Of a stretch of 64,000 nt of DNA, positions 46,586 to 55,384 are shown in pieces (the first letter of the stretch is position 1; each line of letters opens with the position of its first letter). The notes under the pieces were generated by a model. That model saw only the letters and a program-made list of their open reading frames with translations. It was not told the origin of the DNA and did not search any database. The stretch comes from CBDEFX01 sp965237635. GTDB lineage: Bacteria; Chloroflexota; Dehalococcoidia; Lucifugimonadales; CAUZJF01. The translations under genes and the position numbers were made by a program. The stretch lies in contig CBDEFX010000002.1 of the NCBI GenBank assembly GCA_965237635.1, forward strand, positions 1,798,001 to 1,862,000, read 5' to 3'.

Positions 46586-47743
46586 CTACGATCCCCGGTC
46601 GTGTCGGCGTGCCGTAATCACCTTAACACAGTCTGCCAGTTCTTCTGCCCAAATTTCTGGCCGGTAGCCAGCGATTAATTCTTGAGACCTGAGGGACATG
46701 GATTCTCTTTCGGGTTCTCCTAGTGATGCTAGTTCCGATAAACGTTGGGATATTTCACTGACGTCGTAAGGGTTGAATGTGTATCCATTCTTGCCCTCCT
46801 CCACCAAGTCCGTGGCACAACCACACCGATTGGACACCAGTACGGGGAGCCCACAGGCCATCCCCTCATTGACTACCAGTCCCCACGACTCACTCACACT
46901 TGGCAACACGAACCCGCTGGCCAACGCATAATAAGGGGGCAGTTCGCCTAGCTGCTTGAACCCGGTCCAAACCACGTCTTCAAGCATCAAGTCATTAGCG
47001 GCGGCAGCTAATGCCTTGCCCTGAGGTCCATCGCCGACCAGAACGAGTCCCCACGGCTGACTCTCACCATCAGCGTACTCACGATATGCCCGTAGCAGAC
47101 GAATTAGGTTTTTCTCGGGTGAGAATCTGCCTACAAACAGGAAAAACCTGTCTGGCAGGCCCAACATCCCCCTGACCTCTTTCATTCGAGAACGGGTCTG
47201 TTTAGTCTCGCTAGCGAAGTATTCGTTGTCCACAACGTTGTGCCCTACCCAAATTCGATCAGGCTCCATTCCGAGGCTGGTCAAATAGCCGCGACTCGCA
47301 GTTCCGACAGCAAGCGCTGCGTCGAAGTATCTTGGAATCCACCACCGTTTCCAAAGCTCGCGCCACCACATTCTGCCCCGGTCAAATCTGGTCGTTGTCG
47401 ACATTAGGACTGAGACCTTGCCGTGGGACTTTGCCCACCTAGCCGCAGCCCGCATTGGCGCCAGCCCGTAGTTCGATGTTGCCACAGCGTCTGGACTCGT
47501 GTCGTCGAGGGTGTCGAGTAGCCGCCGCACTAGGGTGCTTGTGGGGCTCTCGTCATACACGCCGTCGACCAGAGTTACCAACGAGTCCGAGATCGCCTTA
47601 CGATCGGGTTCCCAAGGAATCCCCCGATCCTCTGACCCCAATTCAATGAAGACTGGTTCGATGGCCTCGTTCTTCGTAAGCGCTCTCGCCCTCGCCACGT
47701 GATACGGCCCGTAGTTGGTGAAAATCACGGCGGCCCTGATCAT
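46586..47743 (-). CDS. Glycosyltransferase family 4
   Basis: A 385-residue GT-B protein starting at ATG 47743 (MIRAAVIFTNYGPYHVARAR), whose start overlaps the FkbM methyltransferase stop as ATGA. Key motifs: FFLFVGRFSPEKNLIRLLRA, WGLVLVGDGPQGKAL, and FVLPSVSESWGLVVNEGMAC with GLPVLVSNRCGCATDLV. An upstream in-frame start lies inside the preceding gene and is less likely. Acceptor and donor unknown. Confidence 0.92.
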   Translation of the reverse strand: MIRAAVIFTNYGPYHVARARALTKNEAIEPVFIELGSEDRGIPWEPDRKAISDSLVTLVDGVYDESPTSTLVRRLLDTLDDTSPDAVATSNYGLAPMRAAARWAKSHGKVSVLMSTTTRFDRGRMWWRELWKRWWIPRYFDAALAVGTASRGYLTSLGMEPDRIWVGHNVVDNEYFASETKQTRSRMKEVRGMLGLPDRFFLFVGRFSPEKNLIRLLRAYREYADGESQPWGLVLVGDGPQGKALAAAANDLMLEDVVWTGFKQLGELPPYYALASGFVLPSVSESWGLVVNEGMACGLPVLVSNRCGCATDLVEEGKNGYTFNPYDVSEISQRLSELASLGEPERESMSLRSQELIAGYRPEIWAEELADCVKVITARRHDRGS

Positions 47744-48429
47744 GGGTCGAGGAGATTGCTCACGAACGTATAGTTCCACTTGTCGACACTGACCAGAGCG
47801 TACCCGTGGTCGTTCAACGTCCTGACAATCTTCCACGTTTTGATAAGTGGAGAGGGCTGATCAAACTCCACGCAAACGACTCCGACATCGAGACCGTCTT
47901 TCATTACGGTGTCCAAAACATCGTATTCGGCACCTTCTACGTCCAGCTTCAGTAGATCGATCCTCCTGTGGCCCAGATCCTTCATAAGAGAAGATAATCT
48001 CTTGCATTCTGCTTCGAAGAAATCCGACGTGCCTTGAAGGTTCACGATGGAGTGTGAGACGTGGCGTGAATCTCTTGGGGCGTAAAAGCGGACGCCCTCT
48101 TGGTCCTCCCGCCAAACCCCAACATTGTAGAAGTAGAAGTTAGGCACGTCTTTAGCATGTAGTTCAACATGCAGTGCGGCCCGGGGGGTCGGGTCGAAAG
48201 CGAAAACCCGACAGTCAAAGTGGTCTATCAGGGCCAAATCAAATGTAATGTCTTCCCCGACGCCTACGCAATAGCAGACCGACGAATCCGATAGAACAGA
48301 CATCGGTATCACCCAACCACCATACTCGCTGCCTAGCTTCTTCATATCGCCGCGCCGTTGGGGTCTTAGTAGCTCCTTCATCAAGACACCACCAACTTTG
48401 TATCTCGCTCTAGAAACAAATCGGTTCAT
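47740..48429 (-). CDS. FkbM-family methyltransferase
   Basis: About 229 residues. The SAM-dependent O-methyltransferase pattern is seen in VCYCVGVGEDITFDLALI, CRVFAFDPTPRAALHV and the FkbM-type IDLLKLDVEGAEYDVLDTVM. It probably O-methylates a sugar or lipid-linked glycan. ATG 48429 is in frame with a TTG at 48441; neither has a clear ribosome-binding site. The region upstream is decayed, so this gene may begin a transcription unit. Confidence 0.85.
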   Translation of the reverse strand: MNRFVSRARYKVGGVLMKELLRPQRRGDMKKLGSEYGGWVIPMSVLSDSSVCYCVGVGEDITFDLALIDHFDCRVFAFDPTPRAALHVELHAKDVPNFYFYNVGVWREDQEGVRFYAPRDSRHVSHSIVNLQGTSDFFEAECKRLSSLMKDLGHRRIDLLKLDVEGAEYDVLDTVMKDGLDVGVVCVEFDQPSPLIKTWKIVRTLNDHGYALVSVDKWNYTFVSNLLDP

Positions 48430-48573
48430 TGTCCAGCACAACGGAGTCTGAACTCAAAGGCCGGAGACCCAAATATGGATTCGCTGGACCACAGACTGGT
48501 CAAAAAATCTTGTATCGAGCGCCTCAAAACGAGGAAGCGCACTGGGGAAGCAATCCTCCTGAGCTCGCGCTAA

Positions 48574-49087
48574 TCAACGGAAGAGCCTCTCGCGCGCGGC
48601 GCGCAGAAACCCGCTGGGCCGGGCTTCCGATTTCTTGATGAAATAGCGTCGGTCTGAATCCAACACAAGCCTCAAGAATTTCTTCATGGCTCTTCGCTGG
48701 TCAAGTTTCAGGGCCCGTGGTATCTTGTCCACGTTGGACAATGGCATCGTTTCTGCCCCAGTCATTCGCAATTTCACTGCCTAAATCCGCAGCAAACCTC
48801 CCCATATCATTGGGATTCGTTGAGTCGGCTACCGTTACTGTGATCCGATCCTGTGTATGAACCCTACAGCTCGGATCTACGTCAATTCCGTATATCTTCG
48901 CATCAGGGAAGAATTCTGCCCACATTCTGAGCGATGCGCCCGATGCAACCCCAATTTCGACGACCTTTTTCACGTCCAAGCGAACGTCTTTAAAGAAAAG
49001 CCAATACCTTCGGAGATAGTCAAGCATCCTTTTCGACGCAAAGTGCTTCTCGCCGAGTTCTTCCAGGTAGTTAGTAGTTACGACCAC
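48574..49087 (-). pseudogene. Class I methyltransferase, C-terminal half degraded
   Basis: GTG 49087 follows AAGGAGG by seven bases. Residues 1-110 encode a SAM-binding domain (VVEIGVASGASLRMWAEFFP, IYGIDVDPSC, ITVTVADSTNPNDMGRFA). The frame then stops near 48701, before the catalytic DDG region normally found in this family. In another frame a C-terminal-looking piece (RAMKKFLRLVLDSDRRYFIK) continues to 48574. Deletion plus frameshift best explains this. Likely inactive. Confidence 0.6.
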
Positions 49088-49218
49088 TTCTAGCCTCCTT
49101 GACTTCGGATGAGGTCCTTAAGCTGTCTCTTGATGCCGGTATGGGACGGCCGCCTAAACACTGGCATATTGGTTATTTGCTTTAACACTTCAAGAACCCC
49201 TCGCCCGTTGCTCAGTAG
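49088..49218 (-). other. Short spacer with a coding-like tail
   Basis: In the frame of the upstream glycosyltransferase, past its stop, about 40 codons continue (LEVLKQITNMPVFRRPSHTG) to a stop just before the methyltransferase ribosome-binding site. There is no start of its own. It may be the remnant end of a lost gene. Confidence 0.3.
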
Positions 49219-50217
49219 CTATCTCACTCTTGTGCTGCCGAACTTAGACAGGACCCAAAGGACCGTTGTCCTGAGCCATGAGACAGTACGTCGGGCCGTG
49301 TCGTAGACCGGCCCTCTCGAACTCCTAGTCCATTCGATGTCTGGGTAGTAGATTAGGGCAACCATGATCAGGTGCCTCAATCTAAGTAGCATTCTCTTGA
49401 GCTGATGTTGCCGTAACCGGCTCAAGTCGGATCTGGCTTTAATTCCATGACTCCGAAGGATTTGCGCGTGTATAGGGTTCCTGAAGCTCTCTCCGTATAG
49501 AGACAACTTAGAGGCCGGATGTATCCGATAACATCCGCCGACCGATCTGTGGAGGACGTTGAGTCTGACGGTCTTAGCAACTCGAATGTACCAATCCCAA
49601 TCGAATCCGACCTGGATGTCTTCACGCATGGCGCCTACGGTGTCAATCAACGCCCTGGTCATGAAAGTGGCCTGACTCGACAAATTCCATCCCTCGTAGA
49701 TCAGGTAGTGGAATGAGAAGGGGGTGAAGTGGGACCTTCGCACGATCCTATCGTTTTCGTCGATGATATACACATTGGCGGCGATCAACTGAGCCCTTGG
49801 ATCCATTCTCAGGCTCTCAGCTACCGTGTGGAAGAAGCCTGGCATATAGAGGTCGTCTGAGTTCTGCCAGCCGATGAGATCTCCTGTAGCCATCGCGAAC
49901 CCTTTATTGATGGCGTGAGGCTGTCCTTTATCGGGTTCACTGACCCAACGAGAGATATGACTGTCGTACTCGTTGATGATCTCGACGCTGTTATCTGTGG
50001 AGCCGCCATCGATCACGATTAGCTCGGTGTTGGAGTAGTTCTGATTTAGTATCGAAATCAGAGTACGCTCCAAGAATCTCCCCTGGTTGTACGAAGGGAC
50101 GACTACTGATATGCGAGGGTGTATGGGGCCTTCGTGGGATACGACCTGCGGGGCGGAACAACGTTTCGAAACGAAGGCCTTGACTTCCGAGGATGTGAGA
50201 CGTCGTTCGCTGTTCAA
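49219..50217 (-). CDS. Glycosyltransferase family 2
   Basis: A 332-residue GT-A enzyme: ISVVVPSYNQGRFLERTLIS, LIVIDGGSTDNSVEII, WVSEPDKGQPHAINKGFAMA, IGWQNSDDLYMPG (DxD-type) and QVGFDWDWYIRVAKT. It starts with TTG 50217, overlapping the DUF115 gene stop as TTGA. A C-terminal hydrophobic stretch (LIMVALIYYP) may associate with the membrane. Specificity is unknown. Confidence 0.91.
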   Translation of the reverse strand: MNSERRLTSSEVKAFVSKRCSAPQVVSHEGPIHPRISVVVPSYNQGRFLERTLISILNQNYSNTELIVIDGGSTDNSVEIINEYDSHISRWVSEPDKGQPHAINKGFAMATGDLIGWQNSDDLYMPGFFHTVAESLRMDPRAQLIAANVYIIDENDRIVRRSHFTPFSFHYLIYEGWNLSSQATFMTRALIDTVGAMREDIQVGFDWDWYIRVAKTVRLNVLHRSVGGCYRIHPASKLSLYGESFRNPIHAQILRSHGIKARSDLSRLRQHQLKRMLLRLRHLIMVALIYYPDIEWTRSSRGPVYDTARRTVSWLRTTVLWVLSKFGSTRVR

Positions 50218-51089
50218 GCTCGATCGATTCTGGTTCTCTTCGCCCCTGAGGCATCAATGGTCGGTGAGAACGGGTTTCTAGGTGTCGTTGAGATTATCTC
50301 CTCATACGGAATCTTAGGAAACACGTCCAGCTTGCCGTCTACAGTGGCATCTAGGATACTGCGCCCGGCCCTCTCATACGCTTGTCTGGCCAGACCATAC
50401 GCCAGGTGTGATAACTCCAGGTTAGGTAACTGCCAACGCACGCCCTTCCCGAAGTAATCAGGCCGAAAGTGATCCGGGTCACCAGCTTCAGAGACTATCT
50501 CCTTGTGAGGCGGCCCTTTGGTCTCAAACGAATGGTCAACACCGATGAGAATCACTTGTTCGAACCCCATGAAATAAGCCAACTGGAGCGCTGTATACGT
50601 CACAGTAGCGCCCTCCCAGGCTCCCCTGATAATGTCGGTCGAGAATGACGGGCTTCCACGACTGCGAATGTACATCATTTGCGGCTGATGACTGACTAAC
50701 TTCCTATGGTCCCAGCTTACGAATTTGGGTATTGGCAGTTGTCCAATTTCAGAGGAAAACTGCTTTAGCACGAGCCTGTTCACGACGACCAAATACGTGG
50801 TCTGGAAACCCAGCTTCCCAAACCCAAGGTATATGCGGTTCAGCCCGAAAGTTACCTCCCTCTTAAGCGGAGACAGATCCATTCGATTTAGGCTGGGGCC
50901 GTTTCCAATGACAAACGCCCGTTCGCCAATGTGGCGATTCCTGTATCGCAACAGAGCCCTGTCGCTACGCCACCGCACTGGGCTCAATAGCCAAGTCACC
51001 TGACGTTGGACGCGATGGCGTAATCTAGCGGCCTGCCGAACGTTAGTCGACCATAAGCTTAGCAAGTCGATGGCACTCCAATATCCCAC
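50214..51089 (-). CDS. DUF115/MptE-like protein
   Basis: A 291-residue protein with the family core RAFVIGNGPSLNRMDLSPLK, VTFGLNRIYLGF, TTYLVVVNRLVLKQF, ATVTYTALQLAYFMGFEQVI and LIGVDHSFE. Related proteins (6-hydroxymethylpterin diphosphokinase-like, motility accessory factor-like) occur in surface-glycan and glycosylation loci. The reaction here is not known; the fold suggests a nucleotide-dependent transfer. It starts at GTG 51089, 24 bases after the interrupted methyltransferase gene. Confidence 0.75.
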   Translation of the reverse strand: MGYWSAIDLLSLWSTNVRQAARLRHRVQRQVTWLLSPVRWRSDRALLRYRNRHIGERAFVIGNGPSLNRMDLSPLKREVTFGLNRIYLGFGKLGFQTTYLVVVNRLVLKQFSSEIGQLPIPKFVSWDHRKLVSHQPQMMYIRSRGSPSFSTDIIRGAWEGATVTYTALQLAYFMGFEQVILIGVDHSFETKGPPHKEIVSEAGDPDHFRPDYFGKGVRWQLPNLELSHLAYGLARQAYERAGRSILDATVDGKLDVFPKIPYEEIISTTPRNPFSPTIDASGAKRTRIDRA

Positions 51090-51258
51090 ACCATCCAGAT
51101 CACCTACGCCATTTTAACTGAATACTCCGACCACGTGCCTATGCATGGTGCCGTCCCCCTTCGGCTCGTCCACTTCAACCACGCAACCATAGTCAGACAA
51201 TAGCTCTAAGAACCTTTTCCTGTGCGTTTTGTGAGGTGTAGTAAGGTGGACCCCATTA

Positions 51259-52194
51259 TTAAGACAGCACGAGGGCTAAATTAAGAGAGTCTCCCACCCC
51301 TGCGTTAGGTTTCACCAAGCCCGATGGCAGCCCTGCTTCTTCAGCTGCTGCTCCCCTTTCTTCCTGGCCATGTTGGTACACCTCTGCTGGGGTCCGGTAG
51401 CCCAAAGCCTGGTGAGGCCTCTGCCGGTTGTAGAACTCCAGGTAGGCATTGATCCCAGTTCGGGCCTCGGCGACGGTCTGGTAAGCTTTCAGATACACCT
51501 CCTCGTACTTGATGCTCCGCCACAGCCGCTCCACGAAGATGTTGTCCAGGTACCTACCCTTACCATCCATGCTGACCTGGACCCTCTGCTCCTGCAACGT
51601 CTGGGTAAAGGCCTCACTGGTGAACTGACTCCCCTGGTCGGTGTTGAATATCTCCGGTCGTCCCTTACCCAGGGCTTCCTCCAACGCCGCCACGCAGAAG
51701 CTGGTGTCCATGGTGTTGGAGAGCTTCCAGGCCAGCACGTGCCGGCTGTGCCAGTCCATGATGGCCACCAGGTACAGGAAGCCCTTCGGCATGGGGATGT
51801 AGGTGATGTCCGCGGCCCAGACCTGGTCGACCCGATTAACCTCCACTCCCTTCAGCAGATAGGGAAAGATCCGGTGTCCCGGCGCTGGTTTGCTGGTGTT
51901 GGGACGCCGGTAGATGGCTTCCAGACCCATCAACCGCATCAGCCTTCGAACCCTTTTTCGGCTCACCAGATAGCCCTGTTGCAGCAGCCAGGCCTTCATC
52001 TTCCTGGAGCCGTAGAAGGGGGTCTTCAAATACTGACGGTCCATCAGGGCCATCAACTCCAGGTCTTCTGCCCTGGTCGGTACCGGCCGGTAGTACACCG
52101 AGGCCCGGCTGACGTCCAGCAGGATACATTGACGCACCAAAGACAGCTGCTGGTGGTCTCGGTCTATTATGGCTCGCCGTATGCTGCGACTCAT
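51259..52194 (-). CDS. IS3-family transposase OrfB (copy B)
   Basis: 311 residues, matching copy A except for a few changes (RAIIDRD, YYRPVP, KPNAGVG). The catalytic motifs VWAADITYIPM, FNTDQGSQFTSE and VERLWRSIKYEEVY are intact. Because OrfA of this copy is broken, a fused OrfAB cannot be made from it; it could only function with OrfA supplied by copy A. Confidence 0.93.
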   Translation of the reverse strand: MSRSIRRAIIDRDHQQLSLVRQCILLDVSRASVYYRPVPTRAEDLELMALMDRQYLKTPFYGSRKMKAWLLQQGYLVSRKRVRRLMRLMGLEAIYRRPNTSKPAPGHRIFPYLLKGVEVNRVDQVWAADITYIPMPKGFLYLVAIMDWHSRHVLAWKLSNTMDTSFCVAALEEALGKGRPEIFNTDQGSQFTSEAFTQTLQEQRVQVSMDGKGRYLDNIFVERLWRSIKYEEVYLKAYQTVAEARTGINAYLEFYNRQRPHQALGYRTPAEVYQHGQEERGAAAEEAGLPSGLVKPNAGVGDSLNLALVLS

Positions 52195-52475
52195 AGACCG
52201 GACCTTTCCGACAAAAAATCGCGTTCCACCTTCAGCTGGCCGATGTGCCGGTAGAGGTGGTTAATCTGAGCTTCCTTGGCTTTCTCCTGGGATTTCTGAT
52301 TGGTGGCAAATAGCTCCGGGGCTCCTTCCACCAGGGCCCTTTTCCAGGCGTGAATCTGACTGGGATGGACCTCAAATCAGCTGGCCAGCTGGGCGATGGT
52401 CTCTTCCCCCGCAAGGGCGGCCAAGGCCACCTTGGCCTTGAACGCCGGACTGTGCTTATTCCTCGTCTGCTTCAT
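52191..52475 (-). pseudogene. IS3-family OrfA (copy B), nonsense mutation
   Basis: It aligns with the intact OrfA of copy A, but CGA (Arg in QLASRFEVH) has become TGA (plus-strand bases 52377-52379), stopping translation after about 33 residues within the helix-turn-helix. A second difference changes an Ala codon further on. The C-to-T change is a typical first inactivating step. Confidence 0.92.
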
Positions 52476-52953
52476 GTCCTGCTCCTCCACGTCGGTTAGT
52501 TGCCGGTTATTTTAGGAGCTGGACTCTCTCTTAGCCAGTTGTCTAGTTTTTGGGTACCACCTCACATGTTTGACTTTAGGATGTGCCGCAATGTGCGCGT
52601 GTGGGTCACGTCGCCGGGTCCAGAACCGGTCTGAGTCAGAACCAAGCCCGAAATCATCAGCCACCCACACTTCGCACTCATAGGTTCGTTGAATATACGC
52701 GGGTAGCCGCGAGTAGCCGGCGCCAACGTCTAGGACTCGCTCACCCTTTACCCAGGAGTGGGAATCCAGAATCCATGCATCCTCAAACCATTTGCGATTG
52801 AGCATGTCCGCGCGGACATCTTTGCTCACCCCTTCAATAGCGTACTTGTAGAGACGACGGGTATCAGCCAGCGAAACTTCGAGGACTTCGTACATCCTGC
52901 ATCCTCAGCTGCTTCAATCGAGGTTGATCACACTTCACGTCGACAACGGCTCT

Positions 52954-53661
52954 TCAACTTGGCTTTTGCCGTTCAAGGTAAAGAAACTCGGCGATACGAA
53001 AATCAAGCTCCTCGTCGATATCTAGGGCCTCCAGTCGATCCACTACAAAGGGCAAGGGTCGCTCACCTATTCGGGTGCGCCGGCGTTCTAACAGATCGCG
53101 TGTAAAAATATACAAATTTGAATTTTCTTCGTATACCGGAGGCAGGTCCTGGGTACGAAGCAGAACCGCCGGATCGTGGTTCATGGGACGCACCATCTCG
53201 TCCCAAAATCGAGTCTGGACTCTCGTAACCCCAAAAAGAGAGTCATTTTTCGGGTGCTGCTCTAGAAACTCTTCGATGGCGCTGGAGATGGTGTCTGTAC
53301 GCAACAATGGGTTAGTGCAATGGGTTTGAAGGTAGTAGTCCCCGTCGACCTGGGAAACGTCATGAAGCAGCACTTCGTTCATTGGCGTGGATCCGTCCCT
53401 GAGGTGCTCCGGTCGCGCTAATAGCCTGACCTCTGGAAATATGTGTTCTGCGTCATCCAGAATGGTTGGGCTATCGGTATCGATCACTACTTGGCCCACC
53501 AGAGGGCACGCCAGCAAACTTTTAATGATGTGATGATACAGAGGACTGCCCGCGAATGCACGGTAGTTTTTGCCTGGCACCCGCTCGCTGAAATCTCTCA
53601 TGGGCACAAGGGCCACGATTGTAGGAGAGCCCTTGATATCCCCAACAGAGTTGCTCACCAT
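52954..53661 (-). CDS. Acylneuraminate cytidylyltransferase-like protein
   Basis: A 235-residue CMP-sugar synthetase-type nucleotidyltransferase. The N-terminal VALVPMRDFSERVPGKNYRA is the CTP-binding loop, followed by VVIDTDSPTILDDAEHIFPE, HDVSQVDGDYYLQTHCTNPL and RPLPFVVDRLEALDIDEELD. Its ATG (53661-53659) lies in the duplicated target ATTAG of the IS. Before insertion the stop of the upstream GT2 gene overlapped this start as TAATG, so the gene was translationally coupled and now needs another promoter. Confidence 0.88.
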   Translation of the reverse strand: MVSNSVGDIKGSPTIVALVPMRDFSERVPGKNYRAFAGSPLYHHIIKSLLACPLVGQVVIDTDSPTILDDAEHIFPEVRLLARPEHLRDGSTPMNEVLLHDVSQVDGDYYLQTHCTNPLLRTDTISSAIEEFLEQHPKNDSLFGVTRVQTRFWDEMVRPMNHDPAVLLRTQDLPPVYEENSNLYIFTRDLLERRRTRIGERPLPFVVDRLEALDIDEELDFRIAEFLYLERQKPS

Positions 53662-53664
53662 TAG

Positions 53665-55383
53665 CCCGAATCCACCGAAGGACACCGATGGACGGCGTGA
53701 GGAAAGCGGAAGGGGGGTGAGGGAGCTACAGGGGAAATAGCCTGGGTTCCATTTGGGGTAGGGAGGTCGGCGGACGGTCTTCATCGCCGCACAGGGGCCC
53801 CTATGGCCGTCTGCGGGAGCTGCGATGCGCGGGATGGCGAGAGAATACGCAGCAGGGAACTCTCTCGGACCGGGCTGGCACGAGTCTGCGGGGATCTTCG
53901 GTTGTCCGGTGGGTGGGTCGGTCGCCGACGGTGCCGTCAGGCCGGGAGTGGAATGGCTCGCAGCCGGGCCAAGGCGCGGCTGAACTTCTCAGCCCAAGGC
54001 CAGCGATCCGGAAGATGCAGGGTCAACCGGCGTGCCGAGCGGGTGAGCCGTCCGGCCAGGGAGAAGAACCGCCGCCGGAGGGTCTTGGTGGTGGCTATCC
54101 GCTCTCCCAGACCGATCCGCGCCGTCCAGCGGGCCAGGTTGTGGGCCATCGTCTGGACGGCCAGCCAGGCACCGTTGGCGGCGAAGCGACCCGAGGGGAG
54201 ATGGTTCAGCCCGACGCCGTACTTGAGGTCGCGTATGGCATTCTCGATCTCGGCGTGGCGGCGATGGTCAGCCTCCAGTTCGAGCAACTCCCCGTCCCGG
54301 TCGGTGATGAAGCCATGATAGCTGTATTTGGCGAAGAGGGCCAGTTGGGAACCGGGCGTCGGCTTCACCCGCCGGACGATGAGCCGTACCGGCGCGGCGT
54401 CCGCCTCGGCCTGGAAGGGGGTGCAGGTGGTCTCGGCCACATCGGCGGCACCGTCCATCCAGTAAGGAATCGGCGTCCAGGCATCTTCGGGTATCGCCTC
54501 GATGAGATTGTGCAGGCTTTTGTGCTGGCGGATGGTGATGGAGAAGCGGACATCCATCTTGCGGCAGACGGATACCACGCCATGAGTGTAGAACCCGCTG
54601 TCGGCCCGTAGCGTGAGTCGTCCGTCGGCCCCGGCGTAGCGCACCCGTCCCACTGTCTCCCGCAGGAAGTGGGCGGCGCCGCGGGCGGTGTTGGCCCGGC
54701 CCTCGCGCAGCCGGGACATCAGCACGTCTCCGGTGCCGGCGGCGATGGCCGGCAGCGGGTGGTAGCCCCGCTTGTCGGTATAGCCGTGGTGGCGGGCGCC
54801 CTCCTTGGCCAGTCCGTAGGTCTCGCAGATGGTGGAGTCCAGGTCAATGGTCAGGGGCCCGTCGCCGGGTCCCGCCCCGGCCTGCCAAGCCCGGGCTAGC
54901 AACTCGCGGCTCACCCGGTCGAGTTGACGGACGTGGCCCCACCGGAAGCTGCGCAGGAAGGTGCCCAGGGTGGATGGCGCCTTGACCGTGCCGCCCAGGG
55001 TGCAGGCCGTCCCCCCGGTGCGCAACACATCGGCGTCGTCAATGCAGTCGCCCCCAGCCAGCGCAGACGCCACCAGCGTCATCATCTTGTCGCTCGTGTT
55101 CGCCCGCCCCGGGGCATCGCCCAGGTCGAGGCGCTGCCGGACGAGTTCGGGCAGGCCGAGGTGCCGCGCCAGGGTGGCCGGAAGGAGCAGCCCGGCATTG
55201 GCCACCAAGCGGCGGTCGTCGAAGGTGATTTGGATCCGGTCGGGGTGGTTGCGTAGCAGCATCTACTGGGTGCTCCTTTTCCGGGGCCGGTTTTTTGCTA
55301 CAAAACCATTATCCCAGAAGCACAGGAGCACCTTCTTGCCGCCTCAGGACGCTAACCCGACGCCCTCCTTCGGTGGATTCGGG
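53665..55383 (-). mobile_element. IS1380-a copy 5, complete
   Basis: 1719 bp with terminal repeats at 53665-53682 and 55366-55383 and a perfect 5-bp duplication ATTAG (53660-53664, 55384-55388). It separates two coupled genes of the polysaccharide operon without truncating either protein. Confidence 0.95.
53937..55262 (-). CDS. IS1380-family DDE transposase (IS1380-a copy 5)
   Basis: A full-length 441-residue transposase, nearly identical to those at 5392-6717 and 7741-9066 (differences such as MLLRNHPDR at the start and YTDKRGYHP). All three acidic motifs are present. Being complete and flanked by a perfect target duplication, this is probably a recent insertion. Confidence 0.93.
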   Translation of the reverse strand: MLLRNHPDRIQITFDDRRLVANAGLLLPATLARHLGLPELVRQRLDLGDAPGRANTSDKMMTLVASALAGGDCIDDADVLRTGGTACTLGGTVKAPSTLGTFLRSFRWGHVRQLDRVSRELLARAWQAGAGPGDGPLTIDLDSTICETYGLAKEGARHHGYTDKRGYHPLPAIAAGTGDVLMSRLREGRANTARGAAHFLRETVGRVRYAGADGRLTLRADSGFYTHGVVSVCRKMDVRFSITIRQHKSLHNLIEAIPEDAWTPIPYWMDGAADVAETTCTPFQAEADAAPVRLIVRRVKPTPGSQLALFAKYSYHGFITDRDGELLELEADHRRHAEIENAIRDLKYGVGLNHLPSGRFAANGAWLAVQTMAHNLARWTARIGLGERIATTKTLRRRFFSLAGRLTRSARRLTLHLPDRWPWAEKFSRALARLRAIPLPA

Positions 55384-55384
55384 A

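Larger units (their letters stand above)
51244..52564 (-). mobile_element. IS3-family element copy B
   Basis: 1321 bp, the same length as copy A and almost identical to it. Ends AGGTGGACCCC and GGGTACCACCTCA. No 3-bp duplication is evident. OrfB is intact but OrfA carries a stop. Confidence 0.92.
51114..52895 (-). pseudogene. Class I methyltransferase, split by IS3 copy B
   Basis: The 5' part (52895-52565) starts MYEVLEVSLADTRRLYKYAI and contains GERVLDVGAGYSRLPAYIQ, a SAM-binding motif. The 3' part (51243-51114) encodes TPHKTHRKRFLELLSDYGCV and ends HRHVVGVFS. The two can be joined in frame as PKVKHATPHKTH, giving a protein of about 150 residues. No clean target duplication remains. The short length suggests a small methyltransferase or one already trimmed. 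Confidence 0.75.
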
